Positions 1 to 10,400 of a DNA stretch of 64,000 nucleotides are shown here, piece after piece (position 1 is the first letter of the stretch; every line of letters starts with the position of its first letter). Source of the DNA: Paratrimastix pyriformis (taxonomy: Eukaryota > Preaxostyla > Paratrimastigidae); the NCBI GenBank assembly GCA_027972325.1, contig JAPMOS010000007.1, positions 870,001 through 934,000 on the forward strand, read 5' to 3'. The notes under the pieces are model-generated. The model saw nothing but the letters and a program-made list of their open reading frames with translations, searched no databases and had not been told where the DNA came from. A program made the translations under genes and the position numbers.

Positions 1-222
1 GGGCGCGGGCGCCGGGGACGGGGGACGGGGACGGGGGACGGGGACGGGGACAGGGGGACGGGGACGGGGACGGACGGGGACGGGGACGGGGACGGGGACG
101 GGGGGGCGTGGTGGTGGTGGGTGGTGGGGTGGTGGTGGTGGTGGTGGTGGTGGTGGTGGTGGGTGGTGGTGGGTGGTGGTGGGTGGTGTGGTGGTGTGTG
201 TGTGTGTGTGTGTGTGGAGAGG
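1..222. repeat. G-rich simple repeats
   Basis: Tandem runs of GGGGAC and GGGGGAC units fill the first ~105 bases. A GGT/GGGT run follows to about 195, then a GT run to about 215. The stretch lies directly upstream of the splice acceptor of the MFS exon, so it is probably intronic. G-runs of four or more on this strand could fold as G-quadruplexes. The reading frames through it encode only V, G, W and C and are not credible protein. Confidence 0.9.
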
Positions 223-288
223 AGGAGAGAAGGCCTTGTCGCTTCCTGCATCCCTCATCACTCCATTTTTGCGGCTTTGTCCCCACAG

Positions 289-642
289 GCACCCGGGCTG
301 GCATTAGCATTTGCTCTGACAGACGTGCTGATGCTGGGCAGCTATACGGCGGTGGGCCTCATCAAAGATCACTTCGGTTTCCGTATGACCATCGTCTTCT
401 TCACCTTCCTCGACAGTCTTGGCTTCCTTGGGGCTATTTTCTCAATGGTCCGCACTCGCGTTGTTCTCAGCCGCACCCGGCTCACCATCATCCTCCGCGC
501 AGATTGTGGATTATTTCGGCGACGGAAAATTAAGAAAGCCCGTCTAAGGAAATCCGCCTCCCCCCTTTTGTTAGAATCAGAACTGAGTGCCACGCTTCGT
601 GTTTACGAAAAATACAAAGAGAACGCGCACATCAAAAAATGA
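289..642 (+). CDS. MFS transporter, C-terminal exon (partial)
   Basis: This is the last exon of a membrane transporter whose earlier exons lie before the window. A clean acceptor (CCCCACAG at 281-288) opens a frame with two hydrophobic segments, around FALTDVLMLGSYTAVGLI and MTIVFFTFLDSLGFLGAIF. They are joined by a short charged loop KDHFGFR. A basic tail follows, rich in R and K (for example FRRRKIKKARLRK), with a stop at 640-642. Paired helices with a DxxGFR-like loop and a cytosolic basic tail fit the last two helices of a major facilitator superfamily protein. The substrate cannot be told from this piece. The gene is convergent with cofilin, 105 bases away. The MFS call is an inference from topology. 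Confidence 0.6.
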   Translation, partial: APGLALAFALTDVLMLGSYTAVGLIKDHFGFRMTIVFFTFLDSLGFLGAIFSMVRTRVVLSRTRLTIILRADCGLFRRRKIKKARLRKSASPLLLESELSATLRVYEKYKENAHIKK

Positions 643-747
643 TGTTCGCTATTGGAGAAGCGCTTATTCCGGTGGGCCCCCCCTCCAGTGGGCAAATATA
701 ATCAACAGGGTATAAATTTGAGGGGGCAAAAATAACAGGAGAGTGGT

Positions 748-1368
748 TTAAGCATCAGTGATAGTCTTGCGAAGCTTCTCCTGAATATCGGCATCAACAA
801 GAGTGGAGCGGTCAACCTAGTGGCGGGTGCAGAGGCACAGGCGAAAGAATGCGCGGTTACAGAACGAATCATGGAACAGAAATGACAAACCTCGAGCTCG
901 TGCTGAATCCCCGTCAGGGCCGACTTGAAGGGCCGAGCGTTGCCAGGGTAAATAGTCCGCATGCGGACGGGGGTGCCCTGAGGGACGTACATCATGAAGC
1001 ACATCCGATCAACAACACCGCGCTCGCCCAGAGGCATGGGGTACTTGAAAAGGACGTAGCGAGGCTCCTGAGCAGGCAGACGCTCAAGAAGATCCTGTAA
1101 AGCCCAACACAAAACAAGGTCCCCGAGAATTTTGGCAGAATGCACACCACTACCGCAAACCTGAATAGTGGCCTCGGGGGCACCATCGAAATCAACAACA
1201 ACATGGGAGTTCTCAATCTTGAAGACAACATAGCGCTTGTTGCTGCGCATCTTCAGGTCCTCATAGGCGGCGAGGGCAGCGGGGTCAGCGGTAATGCCAA
1301 GGTTCTACAACAGCAAGATCGATGAGCACGGCCGATCAAGGAGGGAGGGAAAGGAAACCCACCATCAT
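748..1368 (-). CDS. ADF/cofilin (actin-depolymerising factor)
   Basis: Four exons give 140 residues, the usual cofilin length: 1363-1368 (Met-Met only), 1161-1304, 891-1094 and 748-816. All introns are GT-AG. The protein opens with the family hallmark NLGITADPAALAAYEDLK, followed by RYVVFKIEN. The actin-binding long helix region carries RYVLFKYP, then MCFMMYVPQGTPVRMRTIY and a C-terminal helix ending RKTITDA. Known family role: it binds ADP-actin, severs and depolymerises filaments, and acts in cytokinesis and motility. The tiny first exon right after the start codon is a common cofilin gene layout. The N-terminal Ser that is usually phosphorylated is not obvious, because the start reads MMNLGI. 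It is divergent from the giant gene across a 160-base gap. Confidence 0.96.
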
Positions 1369-1528
1369 TTTCGCTCGAGTTTTCTGCACAAGAGATAAAT
1401 CTCCTCGGGTGAGCTGGCTGTCTTTTTCCGTTTGTTTTTTCTCTCCTCTCCCGGTCCGCGCTGCCTCCCACCGAAGATCCCTCTTTTGATCAACAAGCGG
1501 TTTCCATTAGCTCTGGTTTATTGCGTGA

Positions 1529-4500
1529 ATGAATGGGGATGGTTCAGTTGCAGCATTGACCACCATCCGCTCCTTTCTCTCCACCCTTCGGAGTCGTTAC
1601 TCAACAAGTCCTGGAGGAAACGACAAAATTGCTCTGTCCGCCACCAGTGTGGGACCGGTGGCGGAGCACCTTATCGCCGTCGCTGCGAGGGTTCATGAAG
1701 ATCTTGTACAACCGGCTGTTCCCCTGTTTGTGCCGCCGCCACCGGCGCCCATGATTCACAGCTCGCCACCCGTAATCCCACGACTCCACCTTCCGAGGGC
1801 TCAATCTTCACCTCCGCCACTGATCGTGGACATCGGGGCCTTGTCATCCGTCCCGACTCCTACTCCCCTCCCCACGCCATCACTCTCTGATTCATCCACG
1901 GACTGGCGGAGCCCACCCCAAACGGCCGCATCCACCGGTCGGGAGGCACCAACGACCATCGTGGCGGTCGCCCCCTTGGCCGCTCCGCCCCCGTCGCCCT
2001 CCTCCTGCCCGGCTCCACCGCCGGTGCTCTCCGCGGCCCCGCCTGCTCCCCCACTCGCCACCCCGACCCCCGCCGCGCCTGCCACCCCGCCCCAAGCGCC
2101 ACCTCGACCATTCCGGCCATGACTCCCAGCTCCACCCCCACACACACACCCACACCGTTACTTCGTTCCTTCTTTACTCGACACACACACACACACACCC
2201 GCCCCTCTCGCGGCGGCTGCTCGCCCTCCAAGCGGCCCGCCCCTGCCGCCGTCCCCCAGGCCACCGCCGCCCTGCGGCCTCCATGGCGCAGCTGCACCAG
2301 GCCCGAGGGCTACCCGGCCGTCCGGTCCCGCGCCCTGCCCAGGGTCTCACCTTCCCCGCCCCGGCCCGCCCCCCGGCCCGTCCGCCGGGTGAGTCCCTCG
2401 CCCCCGCCCCGCGGCGGCGGCGGCAGCACGGCCGAGGCCGGGGCCCCCATGACCCGGGGCCGCTCTCCCCCCGGGTCGACTCCGCCACCCGACGGTACCA
2501 TCCTCCGCATCCCCGACAAGGGCACCCCGCCCGGCCATGGGCATGGCCATGGTCATGACCAGGCCGACATCACCGGGGCGACAGCTACCCCGGGCCCGCG
2601 TGCCGGCGACCGGGTGGGCCGGGGCCGGGGCAGCCGGGGCCGGGTTGTGGTGACCAGCTGGACGATGTCCCCCGGCGGGGTCAGCCTGCCCCGGGTCACA
2701 GCCACCGCCACCGCCACCACCACCGCCACCGCCACTGGCGGCCACTTGAAGGAGAGTGACCTGACCCTGCACACGACCAAGTCGCCGGCCCGCCTCGTCC
2801 CCCCGAAGGCGCAGCCGCAGCCGCAGCACGGTGCGGCCTCCGGGGCGAAGCAGCCCAAGTCGACATCCCCCCCGCCGGACAAGGGTACCGCCGCCGACAG
2901 CACCAACCTGGTCTCCACCTCCCCCCCGCCGGCGGCGGCCCGGCTGCCCCAGTGGAAGTCGCCCCCCCGGACGCCCTCCCCGGCCCGGCCCACGTTCCCC
3001 TCGCCGGGTCACTCGTCCCCCGGCCAGCGGCCCCTGCGCCCCTCGCCCGTCCCCTCCCTGACCATCGCCATCCCCCCGCCGCCGCCCCTCGCCGCCCGGG
3101 GGGAGCCGGCTCCCCGCCTGGTCCCGCCGCCCGCCACCCCCTCGTGCTCGTGCTCCTCATCAGGCCCCACCACCCGCACCGCCACCACCGCCACCACCGC
3201 CACCACCGCCACCACCGGTCGCAGCCAGCCCAGCGGCTCACAGTCCGCCACCCCGACCACCTGCCGCAGCAGCAGCAGCAGTGGCAGCGGCGGGGACAGC
3301 GGGGACACCGGGAGCACAACGTCATCGGCCGGGCTCTGGATGGGCCCCGGCGGCGGGGCGGAGGCGGAGGCGGCTGAATTTTCGGGGGCCGCCGCCCTCG
3401 CCGCCCCCGCCGCACGGGCCGAGCCGCCCCGCCCCGCCCCGCACCACCACCACCGGCATCACCACCACCAGCAGCAGAAGCCGACCCCACAGCAGCAGCA
3501 CCAACAGCGCGCCTCCTCGCCGCCCACGCGCCACCGGCCGCCGGCCGCCGATCTCGCCGGCGCTGCCGCCGCCGCCGCCGGCACCGGGTTGATTGTGCCC
3601 CTCGGTGCTCTGCTCCATGCCGCCGCCGCCGCCGCCGCTCGCGGGGAGCAGCCGCTGGGACCGCCCAGGACAGCATCCGCCGCCGCCCGGTCGCCCCCAC
3701 CACGCCCACACCCGCACACGCACGGGGCCGCCGCCGCCGCCGCCGCCGCCGCCGCAACCCCAACCGGCGCCGGCGGGGCCACGGCGGATGGGGCGCCGCC
3801 ACACGGGCCCAGCGAGCGCCCCCGGGCCGCCAGCCAGCAGCCGTCCGCACCCACGCCCACGCGCCAACCTGCCCCGGCCCGCCAGGCGGCCGGGCCGCCG
3901 GGATGGGGGGCCCGTCCCCGGGCTGCCACCGCCACCGGCCCCCGGCGCCAGCCGCTCGCCGCCTCCTCGTCCGCGCGCCGCCTCGGGGCGCCGTCCCCGT
4001 CCCCACCGTCCCCCGCGGGCCGCCGCCCGGCGAGTCCCGTGGTCCGCTACCGCCGGGCCGCCTCGGCCCTGGTCCTGGCGCCCGCCCTGGACATTGGGCG
4101 GCCCCACCACCAGCAGCAGCAGCAGCAGCGCCCTGCAGCGGCGGCTGGTGGGGAGCGGGAGGCCGCCGGCGGGTGGGCGGGTCCCGTCGTGGCCTGGCTC
4201 TCCCCGCGGCCCACCGCCCAGCGGCGCAGCCGCGTCTCCGCGGCCGCCGCCACCGAAGTGCCGCCAACAGCGGGTGCCGCCGCCGCCCCGCGGCCCGGGG
4301 CCCCAGTCCCCGTGCCAGTGGTGCCCGCCGTGGTGGGGACGGAGGGGCGCTCGCCGCGGTGGCTATCACCCCGGGGAGAGCCGAGCCCCCAGACGCCTCC
4401 CCAACCGGTCGAACTGCCTGCATCCCCCCGGTGGCTATCCCCCCGGGGTGGTGGTGGCGGCGACGGCCAAGGGGGGTTGTCGACCTGCCCCCTCGCCGCA

Positions 4501-4718
4501 CCCGCCCTGGCCGACCAGCCACCCCCCCCCACCACCACCACCCCGCCACCGGCCGGCTCCCCTCACCCGGCCATCACAGCGGCCGCACCGGAGCCCGAGG
4601 CCGCCCCGACCGCGCCGCCGGCCCGCACCCCGTCGCCCAGCCCCCAGGCCCCCGCCTCTATCACCCCGCTGCCATCACCACCACCCGGGGCGCCCACGCT
4701 CGGCCAGCCCGCACCAGC

Positions 4719-4750
<32 letters not shown>

Positions 4751-7460
4751 GTGGTGATGACGATGCTGCGTCCCCGCTGCCCTCGGCTCGGCTGCCCTGC
4801 CTCGGGGCAATTCCCACCGCCGCCGCCACCATCGCCACCATCGCCCCCACTGCCGCCGCCACCACGGCCACCACCACCACGGCCACCACCACCGCGGCCA
4901 CCACCACCGCGGCCACCACCACCACGGCCACTCAACAGGCACCACCGCCATCCCGCAGCGGCACCGGGCGCGGCAGCGGCGGCAGTGGGTTGGTCACATC
5001 CGCTGCACCCGCAGCGGCCGCTCCGACCAGGCGCCGCCCTCGGGGTCATGCTGGCCCCCATCGCCACCACCCGCCCCTCGGCCACCGCCACCGCCACCAG
5101 CACCCCGGTCCGTGGCCTTCACCCCCCCCCCCCCCCCCCCTCCTGTCCCCTCGTCACCACCCGCTCACCCGCCTCCCCCCCCCCCCCCCCCTCCTGTCCA
5201 TCCCGCAGCAGCAGCAGCAGCGTGCGGGCGCAATCTCGCCCACTCCAATCTGCTCGCCCTTCCGCTCGCCCGCGGCCCCCGCCGCCGCCCCCGCCGCCGC
5301 CCCGCCAGGCGGCCGGCTGCTCTCCCGCAGCTCGCGGTCCTCGGTGGCCGCGGTGCTCACCCAGATCTCCTTCGCCCGGAACGCCCTCTTCCGGCTGGCC
5401 GCCCAGGCGCCCAGCCCGGCGCCCCCGCCCCCGCCCCCGCCCGGGCCGCCCTTCGCCAGCCCGCCGGGCCACGCCTGGCCTGGGATGGGCGGCGTGGGGC
5501 CGGCCGCGGCCCGCAGGAGCCCCAAGGCCCCGGCCGGGGGTGGTGGTGGGGGTGATGGCGACATGGGGGGTGACGCCCACCTGGAGGATGAGTTCGGTGC
5601 CCCGGCGGTCGAACTGCCCCTCAGCCCGCCGACCTCGCCCGACCGTGGGGCCGGCGGGGTCGGCGGGGTCATAGCCACCACCTCGCCCCCGCCCCCGGTC
5701 ATGGGCATGGGCATGGGCATGGGGGCCATGTCGACAGTACCCCTGGCCACTACTCCCCCGCCGGCGGGCAGGGGCAATGGCGGTGTGGCTCCCACCCCGG
5801 GTGTGTCCCCCCGGGGCAGCATACCCACGGGCCGGGGCTATTCCCCCAGGGCCATGACCATGACCATGGTCATCCACCCCCCGGCGGCACTGCCCGGATG
5901 CGGGATGAACCTGCCCGCGGGCGGGTCGACTGCATCCCCACCCCAGCAGCAGCCCCAGCCACCACAGACCAGCCAGCCAGCGCCCCAGCAGCAGCAGCAG
6001 ACCAGCATCGTCCCAACGGGGGAGGGGCACCTCGACCCGACCCGGGCGCTGTCGACCGACCTGCCCATTGGCCCCGCCCCCGCCCTGGCCGCCCCCGTCC
6101 CCGTCCCCGTCCCCGGGGAGATGCCGACGGCCCCGGTGGCTCCCACCCCGGAGATGTCCGCCAACCCTTCGGTGGCTCCCACCCCGGAGATGTCCACCAA
6201 CCCTTCGGTGCCGGTGGCTCCCACCCCGGCCCTGGCTCCGGTGGCTCCCACCCCGGAGATATCCACCGCCCCCTCGGTGCCGGTGGCTCCCACCCCCGCC
6301 CTGTCGACACCCCCGGTGGCGGCTCCCGCCCGGGTCATATCCACCCCCACGGACTCCCCGCTGCCCGCGAGCTGCTCGGCCGCCCCATCATCCTCCTCCT
6401 CCTCCCCTCCTCCGGCCCCGCCTGCCCCGCCCCGCCCGTCGGCCCTCCAGCCGACCTCACCCCCGGGTCGCCAACCGAGGCCGTCCTACCGCCCCAGCCG
6501 CCCCGGGCCGCCCCCGGTCACCCGAACCCCGCCCCGGTGCTCGCGCTGGTCCCTCCCGCCCCCGCCACAGCCCCGGCCGGTGCGGATATCACCCGCCGCC
6601 CTCACCCCGGCCAATGCTGCCCCGCCACAGCCCCGGCCGGTGCGGACATCCCCCCCGCCGTCATCCCCCCGCCCAGCGCAGCCACTACCACCCCGGCCCG
6701 TGCGGACATCCCCCCGGTCGGTGCTGTCACCCCGGCCGGGGCGGCTATCCCCCCCGGCGACCTTGTCGTGCCCATTCCGTCCACCCCCCTTTCGCCGGCG
6801 CCTGGGCCCGCGGCTATCACCCCCGCCCCTGCGGCTATCACCCCCGCCCCTGCGGCTATCACCCCCGCCCCTGTGGCTATCACCCCGTCGATCCCCACCT
6901 CCGACCCCGAGCCCGCCCTGGCCCACGCCCCCGGCCCCGCCTTCCTCACCCCTGCCGCCGCTGCCGCGGCTGCCCCGGCCCCGGCCCCCCACCTCGACGG
7001 GGCCCCGCCGGCGCCGCCCGCGCCCACCAGCCCCCGTTTCCTGCTCTCCCCCCGCTCGCCCAGCTGCCCGTCGCCCCTGCGCCACTCCACCCACGCGGCC
7101 CAGATCACGGGGGGCGGCCAGGAGGCGATTCCCCCGCCCCGGATGACCATGACGTCACCACCGCCCCTGGGGCGGGTGGTCCCGGGCGGGGCGGCGGGGT
7201 CGGCCGGCGCGGGGTGGGGCTGGGCCGGGCCCGAGAGCCCGGCCGAGGTGCTGGCCGGGTTGGTCCGGAGGCAACAGCAGCAGCAGCAGGAGGGTGATGA
7301 TGGTGGTGGTGATGGTGGTGGTGATGGTGAGGAGGATGAGGAGGAGGAGGAGGAGGATGATGATGAGGAGTTGGAGGGTGATGATCTCTGGGAGGTCACC
7401 TCCGCCGCCCCCGCGAATGGCGAGCTGACCAGGGGAGATGATGATGGCGATGAAGAGTCT

Positions 7461-7492
<32 letters not shown>

Positions 7493-10400
7493 TGATGACG
7501 ATGACGATGACGATGATGATGACGAGGAGGAGGAATACGAGAGCGAGGAGCTGGGCGAGGGCGTCGTCCTTGTCGGCCCATCCTCCCCCCAGCAGCACCC
7601 CGCCTCAGCCCAGCCCCGCGGGGCGGCCGGGGCCGCGGCAGCCGCCGACTCGCCCTTGGCGGGTGGCCTGGAGGGGACGGTCGACCTGCCCCCCGGTGAT
7701 AGCCACCACCCGTCACTCTCCCCCTGGGCGGGTGGCCTGGAGGGGACGGTCGACCTCTCCCCCGGTGATAGCCGCCACCCGGCCTGGTCACCCTCACCCC
7801 GCCGGCACGCCCGCAGCCCCTCGCCCACCACCACCGCCAACATCCCCCCGCGCAGTGTCGACTCGCCCACCACCACCGCCAACATCCCCCCGCGTAGTTT
7901 CGACTCGCCCTCGTGTGCCACCACCCGCGAGCGGGACCGTACACCCCCACCGCCTGCTCAACCCCAGCATCATCATCACCCCCACCCCCACCACCAAGGG
8001 GGGTCCTCGCCTGGGGGAGCTGACCGGAACGGCGCCGCGGCGGTCGCCCGGACAGGCCAGGGGCGCCCCTCGACCCCGCCCAGCCGCCCGCTGCCCCTGG
8101 CGCCACACCCGCCCGCCGCCGCCGCTGCTGCCGCGGAGGAGGAGCAGGAGGCCGACGAACGGCCGGGCCGATCGCCGGCATCACCACCCCCCATCTCACC
8201 ACCCCCACCTCCCGACGGCCGCCCGCAACACCGCGGCCCGCCCGACCCCTCAGCCCGCCGTGGTGGTGATGGTGGCGGTGGCGGGCGCGTGGCCAGCAGG
8301 GCGTCTCCGGCGAGAGGGATCACCACCGCCCCCCGCCCCGCCCCACCACCGCCCACTACATCCCCCCGCGGCAGCTGCCGTCCCGTCCGTCCCGCCCAGC
8401 GGCCTGTCCCGCTCCCCCAGCGAGCGTCTGCGGGGCTTCCGGGGGGTGGCGCTCCCCCTGCCGGACATGCGGACCTCACCCCGGGCACTGGAGACCACCC
8501 TGATGGTGGCCGACCCCCTGCGGGCCGTTCTCGAGGAGACCGAGCGCATCCTGGCGGCTCCGACCCCGGTCATAGCCACCCGTCGGCATCACCCCCACGC
8601 TCCCGCCCCCGCCCCCGCCACCACCACCCCGGCACGGTCACCACCGGCCAGGCAACAGCAACAGCAGCAACAGCAACAGCATGTCATGCACCGATCGCCC
8701 CTGGCCATGATGGCTGCTGGCGACCTGGCCGGTGCCGGCTCCTCCCCGCCACCCGACTGGGCCTGGCTGACCCCGGGGGATGACGACAGTGGCGGTGGTG
8801 GTGGTGGTGGTGAGGAGGAGGAGGAGGGCGAGGGCGAGGGCAATGCGACCCGGTCGGCCAGGCGGCATGCGACGGCGGCGGCAGCAGGGGCGGCGGCCGA
8901 GGAGGAGCAGGCGGAGGCGGCAGGGCAGGATGGTGATGGTGGTGGTGGCGGCGGCGGCGGCGAGGAGACCCCGGCAGCCCGGATCGCCCGCTATCGCCGC
9001 TTACGTGCCGCCGCTGCGGCTGCGACCGGTGGGGCGATAGCCACCCCCACTGCCAGTATCACCCCGCCCCCGCCCCTGCCGTGCGGAGCGGCACCCGGGT
9101 GGGTATCCCCCCACGGGTACGCCCGTTGTCCGGTACCCCCGCCCCGCCACAGCCCCCCCGCGTCGACATCCCCCGTGGTTCTGTCGGCTCCCCTGTCGAC
9201 CTTACCCCCGTCGCTATCCCCGGCCACCCACACCCCGCCCCGCCACAGCCCCACCGCGTCGACATCCCCCGTGGTTCTGCCGGCTCCCCTGTCGACCTCA
9301 CCCACGTCACCATCCCCGGCCACCCACACCCCGACCCGCTCGGCCACCGGCTCCCCCGCCTCGCCGTCTGCATCCCCCCGCCGCTCGGCCCGGGGCAGCA
9401 CCGGCGGCACCCCGATGGCCTCCTCGCCCCTGGCGGCTCCCGCCGCCACCGCCATCACCACCCCGGTAACTGACACCATCGGCACCCCACCACCCCACGG
9501 CCCGCCGCCCGCCCGCCGCGGGACTGCTTCGGCGCTTCCTGGCGCAGCAGGCCTCGCTGCTGGCCCGGTACGAGCGGGCCGCGGCAGGGCCTGGGACCCA
9601 GGGGGATAGCCACCAGGGCCAGGGCCAGGGCCGGGCTCCGGGGGGGGACCAGCCCACCAAATTCCCCTCCGGCGGGCCCGCCTGTCGGCCCCGTTCCCCC
9701 TGCCGCCGCCGCCACACCGCCGACCCCCCCGCCCCCCCCGGGGACGGCGGTGGCTCTCCCCCCGGCGTCCCTGACCCCCGCCGTCACCACCACCACCACC
9801 ACCACCACCACCACCACCACCCGGTCGGTCGCGACGTCCCCCCGACTGCCATCGCCTCCTCCACCCCCCGCTCTCCCCCCCGTGGCCGCTCCGTCCCCCG
9901 GGTCGACCCCCCCGGAGGCATCCCCGCCATCGACATCCCCCCGCCGCCCCGCCCAGGCGTCGGTCTCGGTGCAGGTCAACCTGACCTCACCCCTGGCGGC
10001 GGCGGCTCCCTCCCCGCCCCCGCCCCCGCCCCCGCCCGGCCTCATCGTGGTGAACAGCGCCGCGCCCATCACCCCGTCCCCGTCCCCGACCCCGGCCCCG
10101 CCGTCGCCCCACCCGGCCACCCCGGCCCCGGCCCCGCCCCCGCCCGGCAGCCCGACGGCCTCGCTGGGGTCACTGCTCTCATTGAACTCGGCCGACGAGG
10201 CCATCCTGGCCAGGCTCCTGCTGCAGCCCCCGCCGCCGGCGCAGCGCATCCCCCCCGGCCACGAGGGTGCCGATGATGCGACGAGGGTCGGCGCCCCCGG
10301 TGGTGGTGATGGTGGTGGTGGTGGTGGTGGTGGTGGTGGGGTGCCTCCCCCTGGGGAGGAGGATGATGGCGCCCCCCCTGCCGCGGGGAATGCCGACAGT

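Noticed and set aside
2696-4549. A - strand frame of over 600 residues opposite the giant gene
   Set aside because: It is a featureless Arg/Gly/Trp-rich antisense reading, a usual by-product of Pro/Ala-rich coding DNA of high GC content.
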